Source of the DNA: JACDCY01 sp964350145
Lineage (GTDB): Bacteria > Gemmatimonadota > Gemmatimonadetes > Gemmatimonadales > Gemmatimonadaceae
DNA: 30,259 nt
Direction of reading: 5' to 3'
Assembly (NCBI GenBank): GCA_964350145.1
Contig: CAYGJL010000034.1
Coordinates: 1 to 30,259, forward strand
Shown piece by piece: positions 6,876 through 14,076 of this stretch. A program made the position numbers and the translations under genes. Numbering within the stretch: position 1 is the stretch's first letter; each line of letters begins with the position of its first letter. The notes under the pieces were generated by a model. The model was given only the letters and a program-made list of their open reading frames with translations, made no database searches and was not told the DNA's origin.

Positions 6876-9267
6876 CTAGCTCTCCCTCAAGCGCCTTAAG
6901 GAGCTTGGTCCGGCGTGCGTCGATCTCCTTGTCGCGTAGTGTGCGCTCCGGGTGCCGGAACGTCAATCGCCACGCGAGGCTGCGCTGCCCCCGCTCGACA
7001 CCCTGGCCGCGGAATTCGTCGAACAGCTCGAGATCCTCCAACAGGTCGCCCGCGTGCGCGCGAATGGACTCGGCCAGCCGGGCTGCGGGGAGGTCGTCGG
7101 GAACCACCAGCGCGAGATCCACCTGCACGGCCGGAGTGGCCGGAAGAGCGCGCGTCGGCTCGCGGCCGGCGACAGGCAGCGTCGAGTTGGTGAGGTCGAG
7201 CTCGACACCGAAAGCCGGCGCCGCCCAGGCGGGCGAATCGAGCGCGATTTCCGTGACGAACCCGATCTCCGCGCCGTTGGCGGTGACCACCAGGCGGCCG
7301 GAATCCGTGCTCATATTGAACTTTAAGTCACCAACCCCAAATGCCATAAGGGCAATGACTTCCGCAACCCACTTCGCATCCCACAGGTCGCACGCCGGAG
7401 GCTTGCTTTCGGTGAAATGCCGCGGCCGCCGGTCGCCCATTATCAGCGCGCCGACGTGCCTGCTCTCGGCCGGCAGGTCGCCTTCTCCGCGCGCGAAGAC
7501 GGTGCCGATCTCGAACAGCCGGACGTCGCCCTGCATATGCCCCAGGTTGTGCTCCGCGCGGCGCGCAAGCGTCTCCAGGATCGAGCTCCGTAGGTAGGCG
7601 TCGTTCTCCGCCAGCGGGTTCCGCACGCGGATGTCGGTTCCGCGGCCCTCGGCCACGAACGGCATTGGTCGCGCCTCCAGCAGCCCTTCGGCGACCAGCG
7701 CCTCGCGGACTCTCCGCTCCAGGAGCCAGAGGGGCGCATCGGGCGACTCGCCCAGCCGGAACGGTCTGAGGTCGGCTGATATCCGCTCGTACCCGTGCAG
7801 CCTGGCGATCTCTTCGATGAGATCCACCTCGGCGGTGACGTCCGAGCGCCAGCTGGGGACCGTCGCGCAGATGAGATCGGCCGAGTTCTCGGACAGGGTG
7901 AATCCGACCGATGTCAGGTAATAGCCCATCATGCCGTGCGGGATCGGATCGCCGATCAACGCGACTGCGCGCGCCGGACGAACCGAGACGCGCTCACGCT
8001 CGCGCGGCGACGGGTGAATATCCACTCCGGGATCTTCCACGCGACCGCCGGTGAGCGTCGCGATCAGCGCCGCGGCCCTGGCCGCCAGGATCGGCACCGA
8101 CTCGGGATCTACGTGCCGCTCGAACCGGTAGCTCGCGTCCGTCGAGATGCCGAGGGCGCGGCGGGCCGAGCGCACCCGCTTCGGATCGAAGATGGCGACT
8201 TCCAGGAGCACGTCCGTCGTCGCGTCGCTCACCTCGCTTCCCTTCCCGCCGATCACGCCGGCGATCGCCTCGGCCCTGTCGGCGCCCGCGATGACCGTGG
8301 TGCTTTCGCGCAGCGTTCGCTCGACGCCGTCCAGGGTCACCAGCTTCTCGCCCGCTTTCGCGCGCCGCACGGAGACGCGCCCGCCGAGCTTCGCGAGGTC
8401 GAAGGCGTGCATCGGCTGGCCGTAGCCGTGCAGCATGTAGTTCGTCGCGTCCACGACGTTGTTGATCGGGCGCGCGCCAATCGCGGTGAGCCGGCGCGAG
8501 AGCCACTCGGGGCTCGGCCCGATACGCACGCGGCGAATGACGACGGCCGCGTACCGAGTGCAGCCCTCGGTGTCCTCGATGGCTACCGCGACGCCGCCGG
8601 TCTTGCCGCTACCGGATTCCGCTCGCGGCAACACGTCCCCGCCCTCGACGCCTGTCCACGGCTCGCCGGCGAACTCCTGCAAGGTTGTGCCGCTCGCCGC
8701 GGCGAGCTCGCGCGCGATGCCGCGGTGTGAGAGCAGGTCGGGCCGATTGGGCAGGGCGTCTACCACGAACAGCGTGTCACCCACGCCGACCGTCTCGAGG
8801 AACGACGCGCCGGCTTCGGCGTCGGTGTCGAGCGCGAGGATGCCCTCAACGAGCAGCTCTTGGCTATTGGCTTTTGGCTGTTGGCTGAGCAGCAACTCCC
8901 GCGCGGAGCAAAGCATTCCGTTCGACACCACGCCGCGAATCTTGCGCTTCTCGATTTTTAGACCGCCGGGCAGAGTGGCGCCTACAGGGGCGAACGGATA
9001 CGCGGTGCCCGCCGTGACGTTCGGCGCGCCGCAGACGACGTCCAGCAGCTCGCCCTGCCCCGCGTCCACCTTCGTGATCCAGAGGTGGTCGGACTCCGGG
9101 TGGCGCGCGGCTTCGACCACGCGGCCGATGACGATGTCGCCGAGGTCCTGGCGGACGGGGCGCATCTCCTCGACGGTCGCGCAGCGGGCGGTGAGCGCGT
9201 CGCGGACTTCGCGCGGCGACAGCCCGGTCGGGACGAAGTCGCGCAGCCACTCGAACGACGCGTTCAT
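6853..9267 (-). CDS. pheT: Phenylalanine-tRNA ligase beta subunit
   Basis: This is the 804-residue beta chain of the alpha2-beta2 enzyme that charges tRNA-Phe. Domains in order are: an N-terminal part (MNASFEWLRDFVP), the EMAP-like tRNA-binding fold at about 40-150 (VIGRVVEAARHPESDHLWITKVDAG), the B3/4 editing domain, the B5 domain (FDPKRVRSARRALGISTDASYRFER lies before it), and a C-terminal ferredoxin-like anticodon-binding domain ending near RTLRDKEIDARRTKLLKALEGELG. The ATG at 9267 overlaps the pheS stop as ATGA. At about residues 127-138 the tRNA-binding domain carries extra residues (LLSQQPKANSQ) encoded by a heptad repeat array. The reading frame is kept. Confidence 0.97.
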   Translation of the reverse strand: MNASFEWLRDFVPTGLSPREVRDALTARCATVEEMRPVRQDLGDIVIGRVVEAARHPESDHLWITKVDAGQGELLDVVCGAPNVTAGTAYPFAPVGATLPGGLKIEKRKIRGVVSNGMLCSARELLLSQQPKANSQELLVEGILALDTDAEAGASFLETVGVGDTLFVVDALPNRPDLLSHRGIARELAAASGTTLQEFAGEPWTGVEGGDVLPRAESGSGKTGGVAVAIEDTEGCTRYAAVVIRRVRIGPSPEWLSRRLTAIGARPINNVVDATNYMLHGYGQPMHAFDLAKLGGRVSVRRAKAGEKLVTLDGVERTLRESTTVIAGADRAEAIAGVIGGKGSEVSDATTDVLLEVAIFDPKRVRSARRALGISTDASYRFERHVDPESVPILAARAAALIATLTGGRVEDPGVDIHPSPRERERVSVRPARAVALIGDPIPHGMMGYYLTSVGFTLSENSADLICATVPSWRSDVTAEVDLIEEIARLHGYERISADLRPFRLGESPDAPLWLLERRVREALVAEGLLEARPMPFVAEGRGTDIRVRNPLAENDAYLRSSILETLARRAEHNLGHMQGDVRLFEIGTVFARGEGDLPAESRHVGALIMGDRRPRHFTESKPPACDLWDAKWVAEVIALMAFGVGDLKFNMSTDSGRLVVTANGAEIGFVTEIALDSPAWAAPAFGVELDLTNSTLPVAGREPTRALPATPAVQVDLALVVPDDLPAARLAESIRAHAGDLLEDLELFDEFRGQGVERGQRSLAWRLTFRHPERTLRDKEIDARRTKLLKALEGELGVRQRTS
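8860..8887 (+). repeat. Four-unit TTGGCTN heptad array inside pheT
   Basis: Four head-to-tail 7-bp units fill exactly 28 bases; the seventh base is A, T, G, G in order. The 7-base sequence GAGCAGC occurs at 8851-8857 and again at 8887-8893, so the segment between equivalent points is 36 bases, or 12 codons. This looks like an insertion with a direct duplication that preserved the pheT frame. The same units occur between neighbouring genes. Confidence 0.9.
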
Positions 9268-10286
9268 CGCGCGAACTGCTGGAGGAAGCGCACGTCGGAG
9301 TCGTACAGCGCGCGGATGTCGGGGATGCCGTAGCGTGCGAGCGCCATGCGCGCCGGCCCCATCCCGAACGCCCAGCCGGTGTACTTCTCGGGGTCCACGC
9401 CCGACGCCGAAAGGACCTCGGGGTGCACCATGCCGGAGCCGAGGATCTCCATCCACCCGCTGCCCTTGCACGTGGCGCAGCCGGACCCGCGGCAGATCGT
9501 GCACTGCACGTCCATCTCCGCGGACGGCTCGGTGAACGGGAAGTAGCTAGGGCGGAAGCGCGTCTTGGTCTCGCCGAAGAGCTGCTGCGCGAAGTGCGTG
9601 AGCGTCGCCTTGAGGTCCACGAAGCTGACGCCCTCGTCCACCGCGAGCCCCTCGATCTGCGCGAACATGGGCGCGTGCGACGCGTCGAAGAAGTCGCGGC
9701 GGTAGACGTTGCCGGGCACCAGGATCCGCACCGGCGCGCCGTACGTCTGGAGCGTGCGGATCTGCACGGGCGAGGTGTGCGTGCGGAGCAGCACGTCGTC
9801 GCCCAGGTAGAGCGTGTCGTGCATGTCCATCGCCGGGTGGTCCGGCGGGAAGTTGAGCGCGGTGAAGTTGTACCACTCGGTCTCGGCTTCGGGGCCGAGC
9901 GCGACGGTGAACCCCAGCTCGCGGAAGATCTGTTCGACTTCCTCGATGATGATGGTGACGGGGTGCTTGGCGCCCTTCCAGCGCGCGCGCGACGGCATGG
10001 TGACGTCCACCGGTGCCGACTGTAGCCGAGCCGCGGCGGCCAGCTCCGCGTCGCGCTCGCCGAGCCGTCCTTCGAGGAGGAGCTTGGTCTTGTTCAGCGC
10101 CGCGCCCGCCGCTCGCTTTTCGTCCGGGGCGAGCGTAGGCAGTTCGCCCAGCAGCGCGGTTAACCGCCCGCTCTTCCGTCCGAGCAGCGCGGTGCGCGCG
10201 GCCTCGAGCTCATCGCGCGTAGTCGCCGCGGCGATTCTCTCGAGTCCTTCGAGTTCGAGCTGCTCTGCTGCGGTGACGAGGGTCAA
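9264..10286 (-). CDS. pheS: Phenylalanine-tRNA ligase alpha subunit
   Basis: This is the catalytic class II synthetase subunit, 340 residues. It has an N-terminal helical tRNA-contacting arm (to about residue 90), then motif 2 and 3 regions: HTSPVQIRTL, YRRDFFDASHAPMFAQIEGL, and GMGPARMALARYGIPDIR. A four-cysteine stretch (CTICRGSGCATCKGSGW) precedes MEILGSGMVHPEVL, as in many bacterial PheS. The best start is TTG at 10286, because the usual N-terminal length fits and no ATG is near. AAGAG lies just upstream, next to a heptad array. It overlaps pheT by four bases. Confidence 0.96.
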   Translation of the reverse strand: MTLVTAAEQLELEGLERIAAATTRDELEAARTALLGRKSGRLTALLGELPTLAPDEKRAAGAALNKTKLLLEGRLGERDAELAAAARLQSAPVDVTMPSRARWKGAKHPVTIIIEEVEQIFRELGFTVALGPEAETEWYNFTALNFPPDHPAMDMHDTLYLGDDVLLRTHTSPVQIRTLQTYGAPVRILVPGNVYRRDFFDASHAPMFAQIEGLAVDEGVSFVDLKATLTHFAQQLFGETKTRFRPSYFPFTEPSAEMDVQCTICRGSGCATCKGSGWMEILGSGMVHPEVLSASGVDPEKYTGWAFGMGPARMALARYGIPDIRALYDSDVRFLQQFAR

Positions 10287-10293
10287 AGAGCTC

Positions 10294-10321
10294 TTGGCTA
10301 TTGGCTATTGGCTATTGGCTA
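10294..10321 (+). repeat. Four-unit TTGGCTA heptad array upstream of pheS
   Basis: Four identical TTGGCTA units, 28 bases exactly, sit between the rplT terminator and the pheS ribosome binding site. The plus-strand 5' boundary AGCTC|TTGGCTA is shared with the copies at 8860 and 11041. Confidence 0.93.
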
Positions 10322-10326
10322 CTGCA

Positions 10327-10363
10327 CAAAACAAAACGGCTCCGCAAATCTATCGCGGAGCCG
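10327..10363 (-). terminator. Rho-independent terminator or attenuator between rplT and pheS
   Basis: On the minus strand a perfect 9-bp stem (CGGCTCCGC / GCGGAGCCG, 10337-10345 with 10355-10363) with a 9-base loop is followed by TTTTGTTTTG. It lies 36 bases after the rplT stop. It would end the infC-rpmI-rplT transcript or reduce readthrough into pheST. A separate 14-base GC palindrome at 10379-10392 precedes it. Confidence 0.82.
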
Positions 10364-10398
10364 CTGAACCTCACTACCGGCGCCGCGGCGCCGACCAG

Positions 10399-10761
10399 TT
10401 ACGCCGCCTTGATGGCGGAGCGCACCTTGTCGGCGATGGCGGCGAACGCTTCCGGCTCGCGCACCGCGAGATCGGCGAGCACCTTCCGGTCGATCTCGAT
10501 CCCCGCCTTCTTGAGGCCGTTGATGAACACGCTGTAGCTCATCTCGTGCTCGTGGGCGGCGGCGTTGATGCGGGTGATCCAGAGGCGACGGAAATCGCGC
10601 TTCTTGTTCTTGCGATCGCGGTAAGCGTACCGCCAGCCGCGCTCGACATTCTCCTTAGCGGCCTTCCACAGCTTGCTGCGGCCGCCGAATCCACCCTTGG
10701 CGGCCTTCATTACCTGCTTTTTGCGCTTCAGTCGCGCGACGTTTGATCTGACTCTGGGCAT
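10399..10761 (-). CDS. rplT: 50S ribosomal protein L20
   Basis: This 120-residue basic protein is needed for early 50S assembly. The sequence is a full match to the family: MPRVRSNVARLKRKKQVMKAAKG at the N-terminus, RDRKNKKRDFRRLWITRINAA in the middle and a C-terminal globular part with YSVFINGLKKAGIEIDRKVLADLA. The ATG at 10761 has CGGAG six bases upstream. In other bacteria L20 represses its own operon, through translation in E. coli and through transcription attenuation of infC in Bacillus. The infC leader here may be its target. Confidence 0.98.
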   Translation of the reverse strand: MPRVRSNVARLKRKKQVMKAAKGGFGGRSKLWKAAKENVERGWRYAYRDRKNKKRDFRRLWITRINAAAHEHEMSYSVFINGLKKAGIEIDRKVLADLAVREPEAFAAIADKVRSAIKAA

Positions 10762-10790
10762 TGCTGACTCCGGGTTAACTAAGAGCGCTG

Positions 10791-10818
10791 TTGGCTATTG
10801 GCTGTTGGCTGTTGGCTA
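10791..10818 (+). repeat. Four-unit TTGGCTR heptad array between rpmI and rplT
   Basis: There are four units, 28 bases, with the seventh base A, G, G, A in order. It lies 15 bases after the rpmI stop and 29 bases before the rplT start. CTAAGA occurs on both sides of the array (starting at 10779 and 10816), a possible short direct repeat. Confidence 0.92.
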
Positions 10819-10833
10819 AGACCAACAGAACGC

Positions 10834-11031
10834 CTAGGCCTGCAGCAACCGCTTGAGGTTCTTGGCTTCGCCCAGCGTGCCCACCGCGGTGGACTGCCGC
10901 AGGCGGCGTTTCCGCTTGGACGTCTTCTTCGTGAGGATGTGGCTCTTGAACGCCTTGTTGCGCTTCACCTTGCCGGTTCCGGTCAGGCTGAAGCGTTTCC
11001 GCGCTCCTCGGTGCGATTTCATTTTGGGCAT
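10834..11031 (-). CDS. rpmI: 50S ribosomal protein L35
   Basis: This is a 65-residue, very basic ribosomal protein. It opens MPKMKSHRGARKRFSLTGTGK and continues KRNKAFKSHILTKKTSKRKRRLRQ, an unmistakable L35. The ATG at 11031 has AAGAG seven bases upstream. That AAGAG belongs to the boundary of a heptad array, so the repeat abuts the ribosome binding site. The gene sits in the usual infC-rpmI-rplT order. Confidence 0.98.
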   Translation of the reverse strand: MPKMKSHRGARKRFSLTGTGKVKRNKAFKSHILTKKTSKRKRRLRQSTAVGTLGEAKNLKRLLQA

Positions 11032-11040
11032 GTAAAGCTC

Positions 11041-11112
11041 TTGGCTATTGGCTATTGGCTGTTGGTGGTTTCAGTGCCGTCAGCCAAAAGCCAACAGCCA
11101 ACAGCCAATAGC
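11041..11112. repeat. Inverted pair of heptad arrays between infC and rpmI
   Basis: A plus-oriented array of four units (11041-11068; seventh base A, A, G, with the last unit degenerate, TTGGTGG) faces a minus-oriented array of four units (11081-11108, plus TAGC). A 12-base spacer separates them. The arms can pair into a long hairpin that occupies nearly the whole 88-base gap between infC and rpmI. There is no T-run, so it is not a standard terminator. Confidence 0.92.
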
Positions 11113-11119
11113 TCAGTTG

Positions 11120-11641
11120 TTATTTCGGCGCTAGAATCATGATCATCAACTTCGCTTCGAACTTCGGGTCGCTCTCAACCTTCGCCACGTCCGCCAGGCT
11201 CTGCGCCACCCGGTCGAGCACCTGCCGCCCGAGTTCCGGATGCGCGATCTGCCGGCCGCGAAACATCAACGTCACCTTCACCTTGTTGCCTTCACCCAGA
11301 AACTTCCGCGCGTGCCGCGCCTTCGTCTCGAAATCGTGCTCGCTGATGCCGGGGCGGAACTTCACCTCTTTCAGCTGAATCACGTGCTGCTTCTTCTTGG
11401 CCTGACGCGCCATCTTTGCCTGCTCGAACTTGAACTTTCCATAGTCCATGATTCGGGCGACGGGCGGGCGGGCCGTCGGAGCAACTTCGACCAGATCCAG
11501 CCCCTGTTCTTCTGCCTGGGCCAGCGCGGCATCGACTTCCATGATCCCCAGCTGCGCGCCGTCGGCGGCGATCACGCGAATGGGGCTGATGCGGATCTGT
11601 TTGTTGACGCGAACTCGTTTTGTCGTGTCCTGGATTGTCAT
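11120..11641 (-). CDS. infC: Translation initiation factor IF-3
   Basis: This is a 173-residue IF-3. The N-terminal domain begins RVNKQIRISPIRVIAADGAQLGIM and includes DLVEVAPTARPPVARIMDYGKFKFE. A lysine-rich linker (ARQAKKKQHVIQLKEVKFRPGISEHDFE) leads to the C-terminal domain with KVKVTLMFRGRQIAHPELG. The protein prevents premature subunit joining and checks start codons. The start is an ordinary ATG at 11641 rather than the AUU used in E. coli. GAGG lies four bases upstream. A terminator hairpin ends just before this site, so expression is probably attenuated. Confidence 0.97.
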   Translation of the reverse strand: MTIQDTTKRVRVNKQIRISPIRVIAADGAQLGIMEVDAALAQAEEQGLDLVEVAPTARPPVARIMDYGKFKFEQAKMARQAKKKQHVIQLKEVKFRPGISEHDFETKARHARKFLGEGNKVKVTLMFRGRQIAHPELGRQVLDRVAQSLADVAKVESDPKFEAKLMIMILAPK

Positions 11642-11815
11642 TTACCTCACGGCGTTAAACAAAAAACGCGGACCCAATTAGGAGTCCGCGGAGGCAGACG
11701 CTCCGTTTGAAACGGGGCGCCGCCATGGCCGGAACTCCTGCAGCACACCTCGCATCCACGCGAGGGCCGAAGGGTGGGACGAGCTGCCAGGCTCGGCCAC
11801 TTATCACGTTATATG
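11642..11815 (-). promoter_or_regulatory. Structured infC leader, candidate attenuator
   Basis: About 170 bases lie between the predicted promoter and infC. They hold a perfect CCTCGC/GCGAGG hairpin, a CCGTTT/AAACGG palindrome, and a terminator directly before the ribosome binding site. On the minus strand GGAGTTCCG (11738-11730) can pair, with one bulged base, with CGGACTCC (11688-11681), the 5' side of the terminator stem. That gives a possible antiterminator. The known parallel is the L20-controlled infC leader of Bacillus. No T-box consensus was seen. The switch itself is inference. Confidence 0.5.
11657..11690 (-). terminator. Terminator hairpin in the infC leader
   Basis: On the minus strand a 7-bp stem CGCGGAC/GTCCGCG (11690-11684 with 11673-11667) is followed directly by TTTTTTG and TTTAA. 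It ends about 15 bases before the infC ATG and upstream of its ribosome binding site. Premature termination is therefore the likely control point. Confidence 0.8.
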
Positions 11816-11820
11816 CATGG

Positions 11821-11849
11821 AAGTTAGCCGCCTGCGCTCTGCCGGTCAA
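11821..11849 (-). promoter_or_regulatory. Predicted sigma-70 type promoter for infC
   Basis: On the minus strand TTGACC (11849-11844) and TAACTT (11826-11821) are separated by exactly 17 bases. The -35 box matches five of six consensus bases and the -10 box is weaker. It would start a transcript near 11814, consistent with a long leader before infC. Confidence 0.5.
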
Positions 11850-11894
11850 CATCGTCCGGGAATAAGATAGTAGGTCAATTCCGGTGACGTTCGC

Positions 11895-11994
11895 NNNNNN
11901 NNNNNNNNNNNNNNNNNNNNNNNNNNNNNNNNNNNNNNNNNNNNNNNNNNNNNNNNNNNNNNNNNNNNNNNNNNNNNNNNNNNNNNNNNNNNNN
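11895..11994. other. Assembly gap of 100 N
   Basis: This run of exactly 100 undetermined bases is the conventional filler for a gap of unknown size. Both flanks carry GTTCGC at the edge. It lies in the 468-base interval between infC and the PEBP gene (11642-12109), so anything between these two genes, including other genes, may be missing. The remaining bases 11995-12109 show no gene; they hold only the upstream region of the PEBP gene. Confidence 0.99.
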
Positions 11995-12109
11995 GTTCGC
12001 AGTGGCAACCAACAACGCTAAACTGACCCCTCCTCGAGATTAAAGGGGCGGGCCGGCCGTTCTCCCACGTTATCTTCGTAATCAGAGTACCAACCGCGGA
12101 GTAACTCCC

Positions 12110-12583
12110 ATGAGCATCACCGTCGTATCAGCCGCCTTCGCGCCGAATGCGGAGATTCCGACCAGGTTCACCTGCGAGGGCGAGGACATCTCGCTGCCGC
12201 TCGCCTGGAGCGGTGCACCGGCGAAGACCGAGAGTTTCGCGCTCATTTCCGACGATCCGGACGCGCCCGATCCCAAAGCTCCGAAGATGACGTACGTGCA
12301 CTGGGTGCTGTACGACATCCCGGTCTCCGTCACCAGTCTCGCTGAAGGTGCGTCCACGCACCTGCCAGCCGGCGTGCGCGACGGTCTCAACGACTGGAAG
12401 CGCACGGGTTGGGGCGGGCCGTGCCCGCCGATCGGACGGCATCGCTACTTCTTCAAGCTCTATGCGCTCGACACCGCGCTCGGCGACCTTGGCTCACCGA
12501 CCAAGGCGGCGCTGGAGAAGGCAATGGAGGGACACATCCTCGCGCAGGGAGAGCTCGTCGGGACGTATCAGAAGAGGAAGTAG
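12110..12583 (+). CDS. YbhB/YbcL family (PEBP-like) protein
   Basis: This 157-residue protein belongs to the bacterial phosphatidylethanolamine-binding-protein family, relatives of Raf kinase inhibitor protein. Conserved blocks are FTCEGEDISLPLAWSGAP, the ligand-pocket motif DDPDAPDPKAPKMTYVHWVLYDIP, and GWGGPCPPIGRHRYFFKLYALD. There is no signal peptide, so it is probably cytoplasmic. GGAG lies eight bases upstream of the ATG. The biochemical role of bacterial members is unclear. It is one of two plus-strand genes, convergent with the tryptophanase-like gene, and stands alone. Confidence 0.93.
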   Translation: MSITVVSAAFAPNAEIPTRFTCEGEDISLPLAWSGAPAKTESFALISDDPDAPDPKAPKMTYVHWVLYDIPVSVTSLAEGASTHLPAGVRDGLNDWKRTGWGGPCPPIGRHRYFFKLYALDTALGDLGSPTKAALEKAMEGHILAQGELVGTYQKRK

Positions 12584-12616
12584 CTGCCGGGTTCCCGCCG
12601 AGTCGCGCGCGACCGC

Positions 12617-12655
12617 CAGCGGCCAGCGGCCAGCGGCTAGCGGCTAGCGGCTAGC
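12617..12655 (+). repeat. Heptad array CAGCGGC/TAGCGGC at the end of the tryptophanase-like gene
   Basis: Five 7-bp units (three CAGCGGC then two TAGCGGC) plus a terminal TAGC. On the minus strand the TAG stop codon of the tryptophanase-like gene (12653-12651) lies within the array. The form YAGC plus three bases resembles the minus-oriented units at 11081 (YAGCCAA) and 21586 (TAGTCAC). Confidence 0.88.
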
Positions 12656-14027
12656 TGGGCACGGGTTCGAACTTCGCCGTGAAGTGCCTGAGCACCCGCG
12701 CCTGCTCCACGATCCGCACTCCGCGAATGTCCTGCGCGATGGTGTTCACGTGCAGCAGGACCTCGGCCACGTAGTCCATGTGGCTCTGCGCATACACTCG
12801 GCGCGGAAAGGCGAGCCGCACCAGCTCCATGTCGGCGGGGCGCTCGCTGCCGTCCGGCTGCTGCCCGAACATCACGGAGCCGATCTCGCATCCGCGGATG
12901 CCTCCTTCGACGTACAGCGCGATGCAGAGAGCCACCCCCGGGTACTGGCTCTGCGGGATGTGCGGGAGCCAGCCCCTGGCATCGAGGTAGAGCGCATGGC
13001 CGCCCGCTGGACGCACGACGGGAATCCCGGCTGCGACCATTTTTTCGGCGAGGTACTCGACCGAGCGGATTCGGTAGCGCAGGTAGTCGGGATCGAGCGC
13101 CTCGCCCAGCCCGACCGCGATGGCCTCGAGGTCGTAGCCGGCGAGCCCGCCGTAGGTGGGGAATCCCTCGGTGAGGATGAGCGAGTTGCGACAGGTGACG
13201 GCGAGGGCGTCGTCGTTCATCGCGAGGAATCCGCCGATGTTCGCCATCCCGTCCTTCTTCGCGCTCATCGTGCAGCCGTCGGCGAGCGAGAACATCTCCT
13301 GGGCGATCGCCAGCGGAGTCCTGTCGGCATAGCCCGGCTCGCGGGTCTTGATGAACCACGCGTTTTCGGCAAAGCGACAGGCATCGATGAAGAAGGGCAC
13401 GCCATGCGCGCGGCAGAGCGCCGACGTACGGCGGATGTTCTCCATGCTTACCGGCTGGCCGCCCTGGGAGTTATTGGTCACCGTCGTCATCACCAGCGGC
13501 ACGTTGCCCACGTTCTCCGCCAGGACCCGCTCGAGCGCGGCGACGTCCATGTTCCCCTTGAACGGCTGCACGGTCTGCGGCTCGCGTGCTTCCGCCACCG
13601 GTAGATTGAGGGCCACAGCGCCCCTGTGCTCGACGTTCGCCCGCGTAGTGTCGAAGTGCGTGTTGTTGGGGACGATCGACCCGGGCTTGAGCAGCGCACC
13701 CGAGAGTATGTGCTCGGCGGCGCGTCCCTGGTGCGTGGGGATCACGTGCTGGAATGCGGTGATCTCCTGCACCGCCTTGACGAAGGCGTGAAAGGAGCGC
13801 CCGCCGGCGTACGACTCGTCGCCCCGCATCATGCCGGCCCATTGGTACACCGACATCGCACCCGTTCCCGAGTCGGTGAGGAGGTCGATGAGCACGTCCT
13901 CGGCGTCGAGCTGAAAGACGTTGTAGTGCGCCGCGCGGATCGCCGCAGCGCGCTCAGCGTCGGTGGTCTGGCGGGTCGGCTCGACCACCTTGATGCGGAA
14001 CGGCTCGACGATGGTCTTGAACTTCAC
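12651..14027 (-). CDS. tnaA: Tryptophanase / tyrosine phenol-lyase family, tryptophanase-like
   Basis: This PLP-dependent beta-eliminating lyase is 458 residues long from a GTG at 14027. Family blocks include PFRIKVVEP, DLLTDSGTGAMS, PTHQGRAAEH (98-107), NNSQGGQPVSMENI, DACRFAENAWFIK and SAKKDGMANIGG with the PLP lysine at about 258. The C-terminus has RHFTAKFEPVP. The segment GIRGCEIGSVMFG matches tryptophanase, which has Ile where tyrosine phenol-lyase has its phenol-binding Arg, so tryptophan cleavage to indole, pyruvate and ammonia is favoured but unproven. An ATG at 14111 would add 28 residues (MACTACGCTF...) unlike the family. It would also overlap the upstream gene, so it was not chosen. 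Confidence 0.88.
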   Translation of the reverse strand: MKFKTIVEPFRIKVVEPTRQTTDAERAAAIRAAHYNVFQLDAEDVLIDLLTDSGTGAMSVYQWAGMMRGDESYAGGRSFHAFVKAVQEITAFQHVIPTHQGRAAEHILSGALLKPGSIVPNNTHFDTTRANVEHRGAVALNLPVAEAREPQTVQPFKGNMDVAALERVLAENVGNVPLVMTTVTNNSQGGQPVSMENIRRTSALCRAHGVPFFIDACRFAENAWFIKTREPGYADRTPLAIAQEMFSLADGCTMSAKKDGMANIGGFLAMNDDALAVTCRNSLILTEGFPTYGGLAGYDLEAIAVGLGEALDPDYLRYRIRSVEYLAEKMVAAGIPVVRPAGGHALYLDARGWLPHIPQSQYPGVALCIALYVEGGIRGCEIGSVMFGQQPDGSERPADMELVRLAFPRRVYAQSHMDYVAEVLLHVNTIAQDIRGVRIVEQARVLRHFTAKFEPVPS

Positions 14028-14076
14028 CGGCGCGCCCGGGGGAGGAGGAGCGAAAGCGGCTGGGACGTGGGACGAC

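Noticed and set aside
10287..10398. T-box or Phe-leader peptide controlling pheST
   Set aside because: No T-box consensus, specifier stem or run of Phe codons was found; only a plain terminator and a heptad array.
10294..11112. Heptad arrays as a CRISPR array
   Set aside because: Units are only 7 bases with no spacers, and no cas genes are present.
11655..12008. Open frame running through the N gap
   Set aside because: Its length depends on undetermined bases and the rest overlaps the infC terminator and leader.
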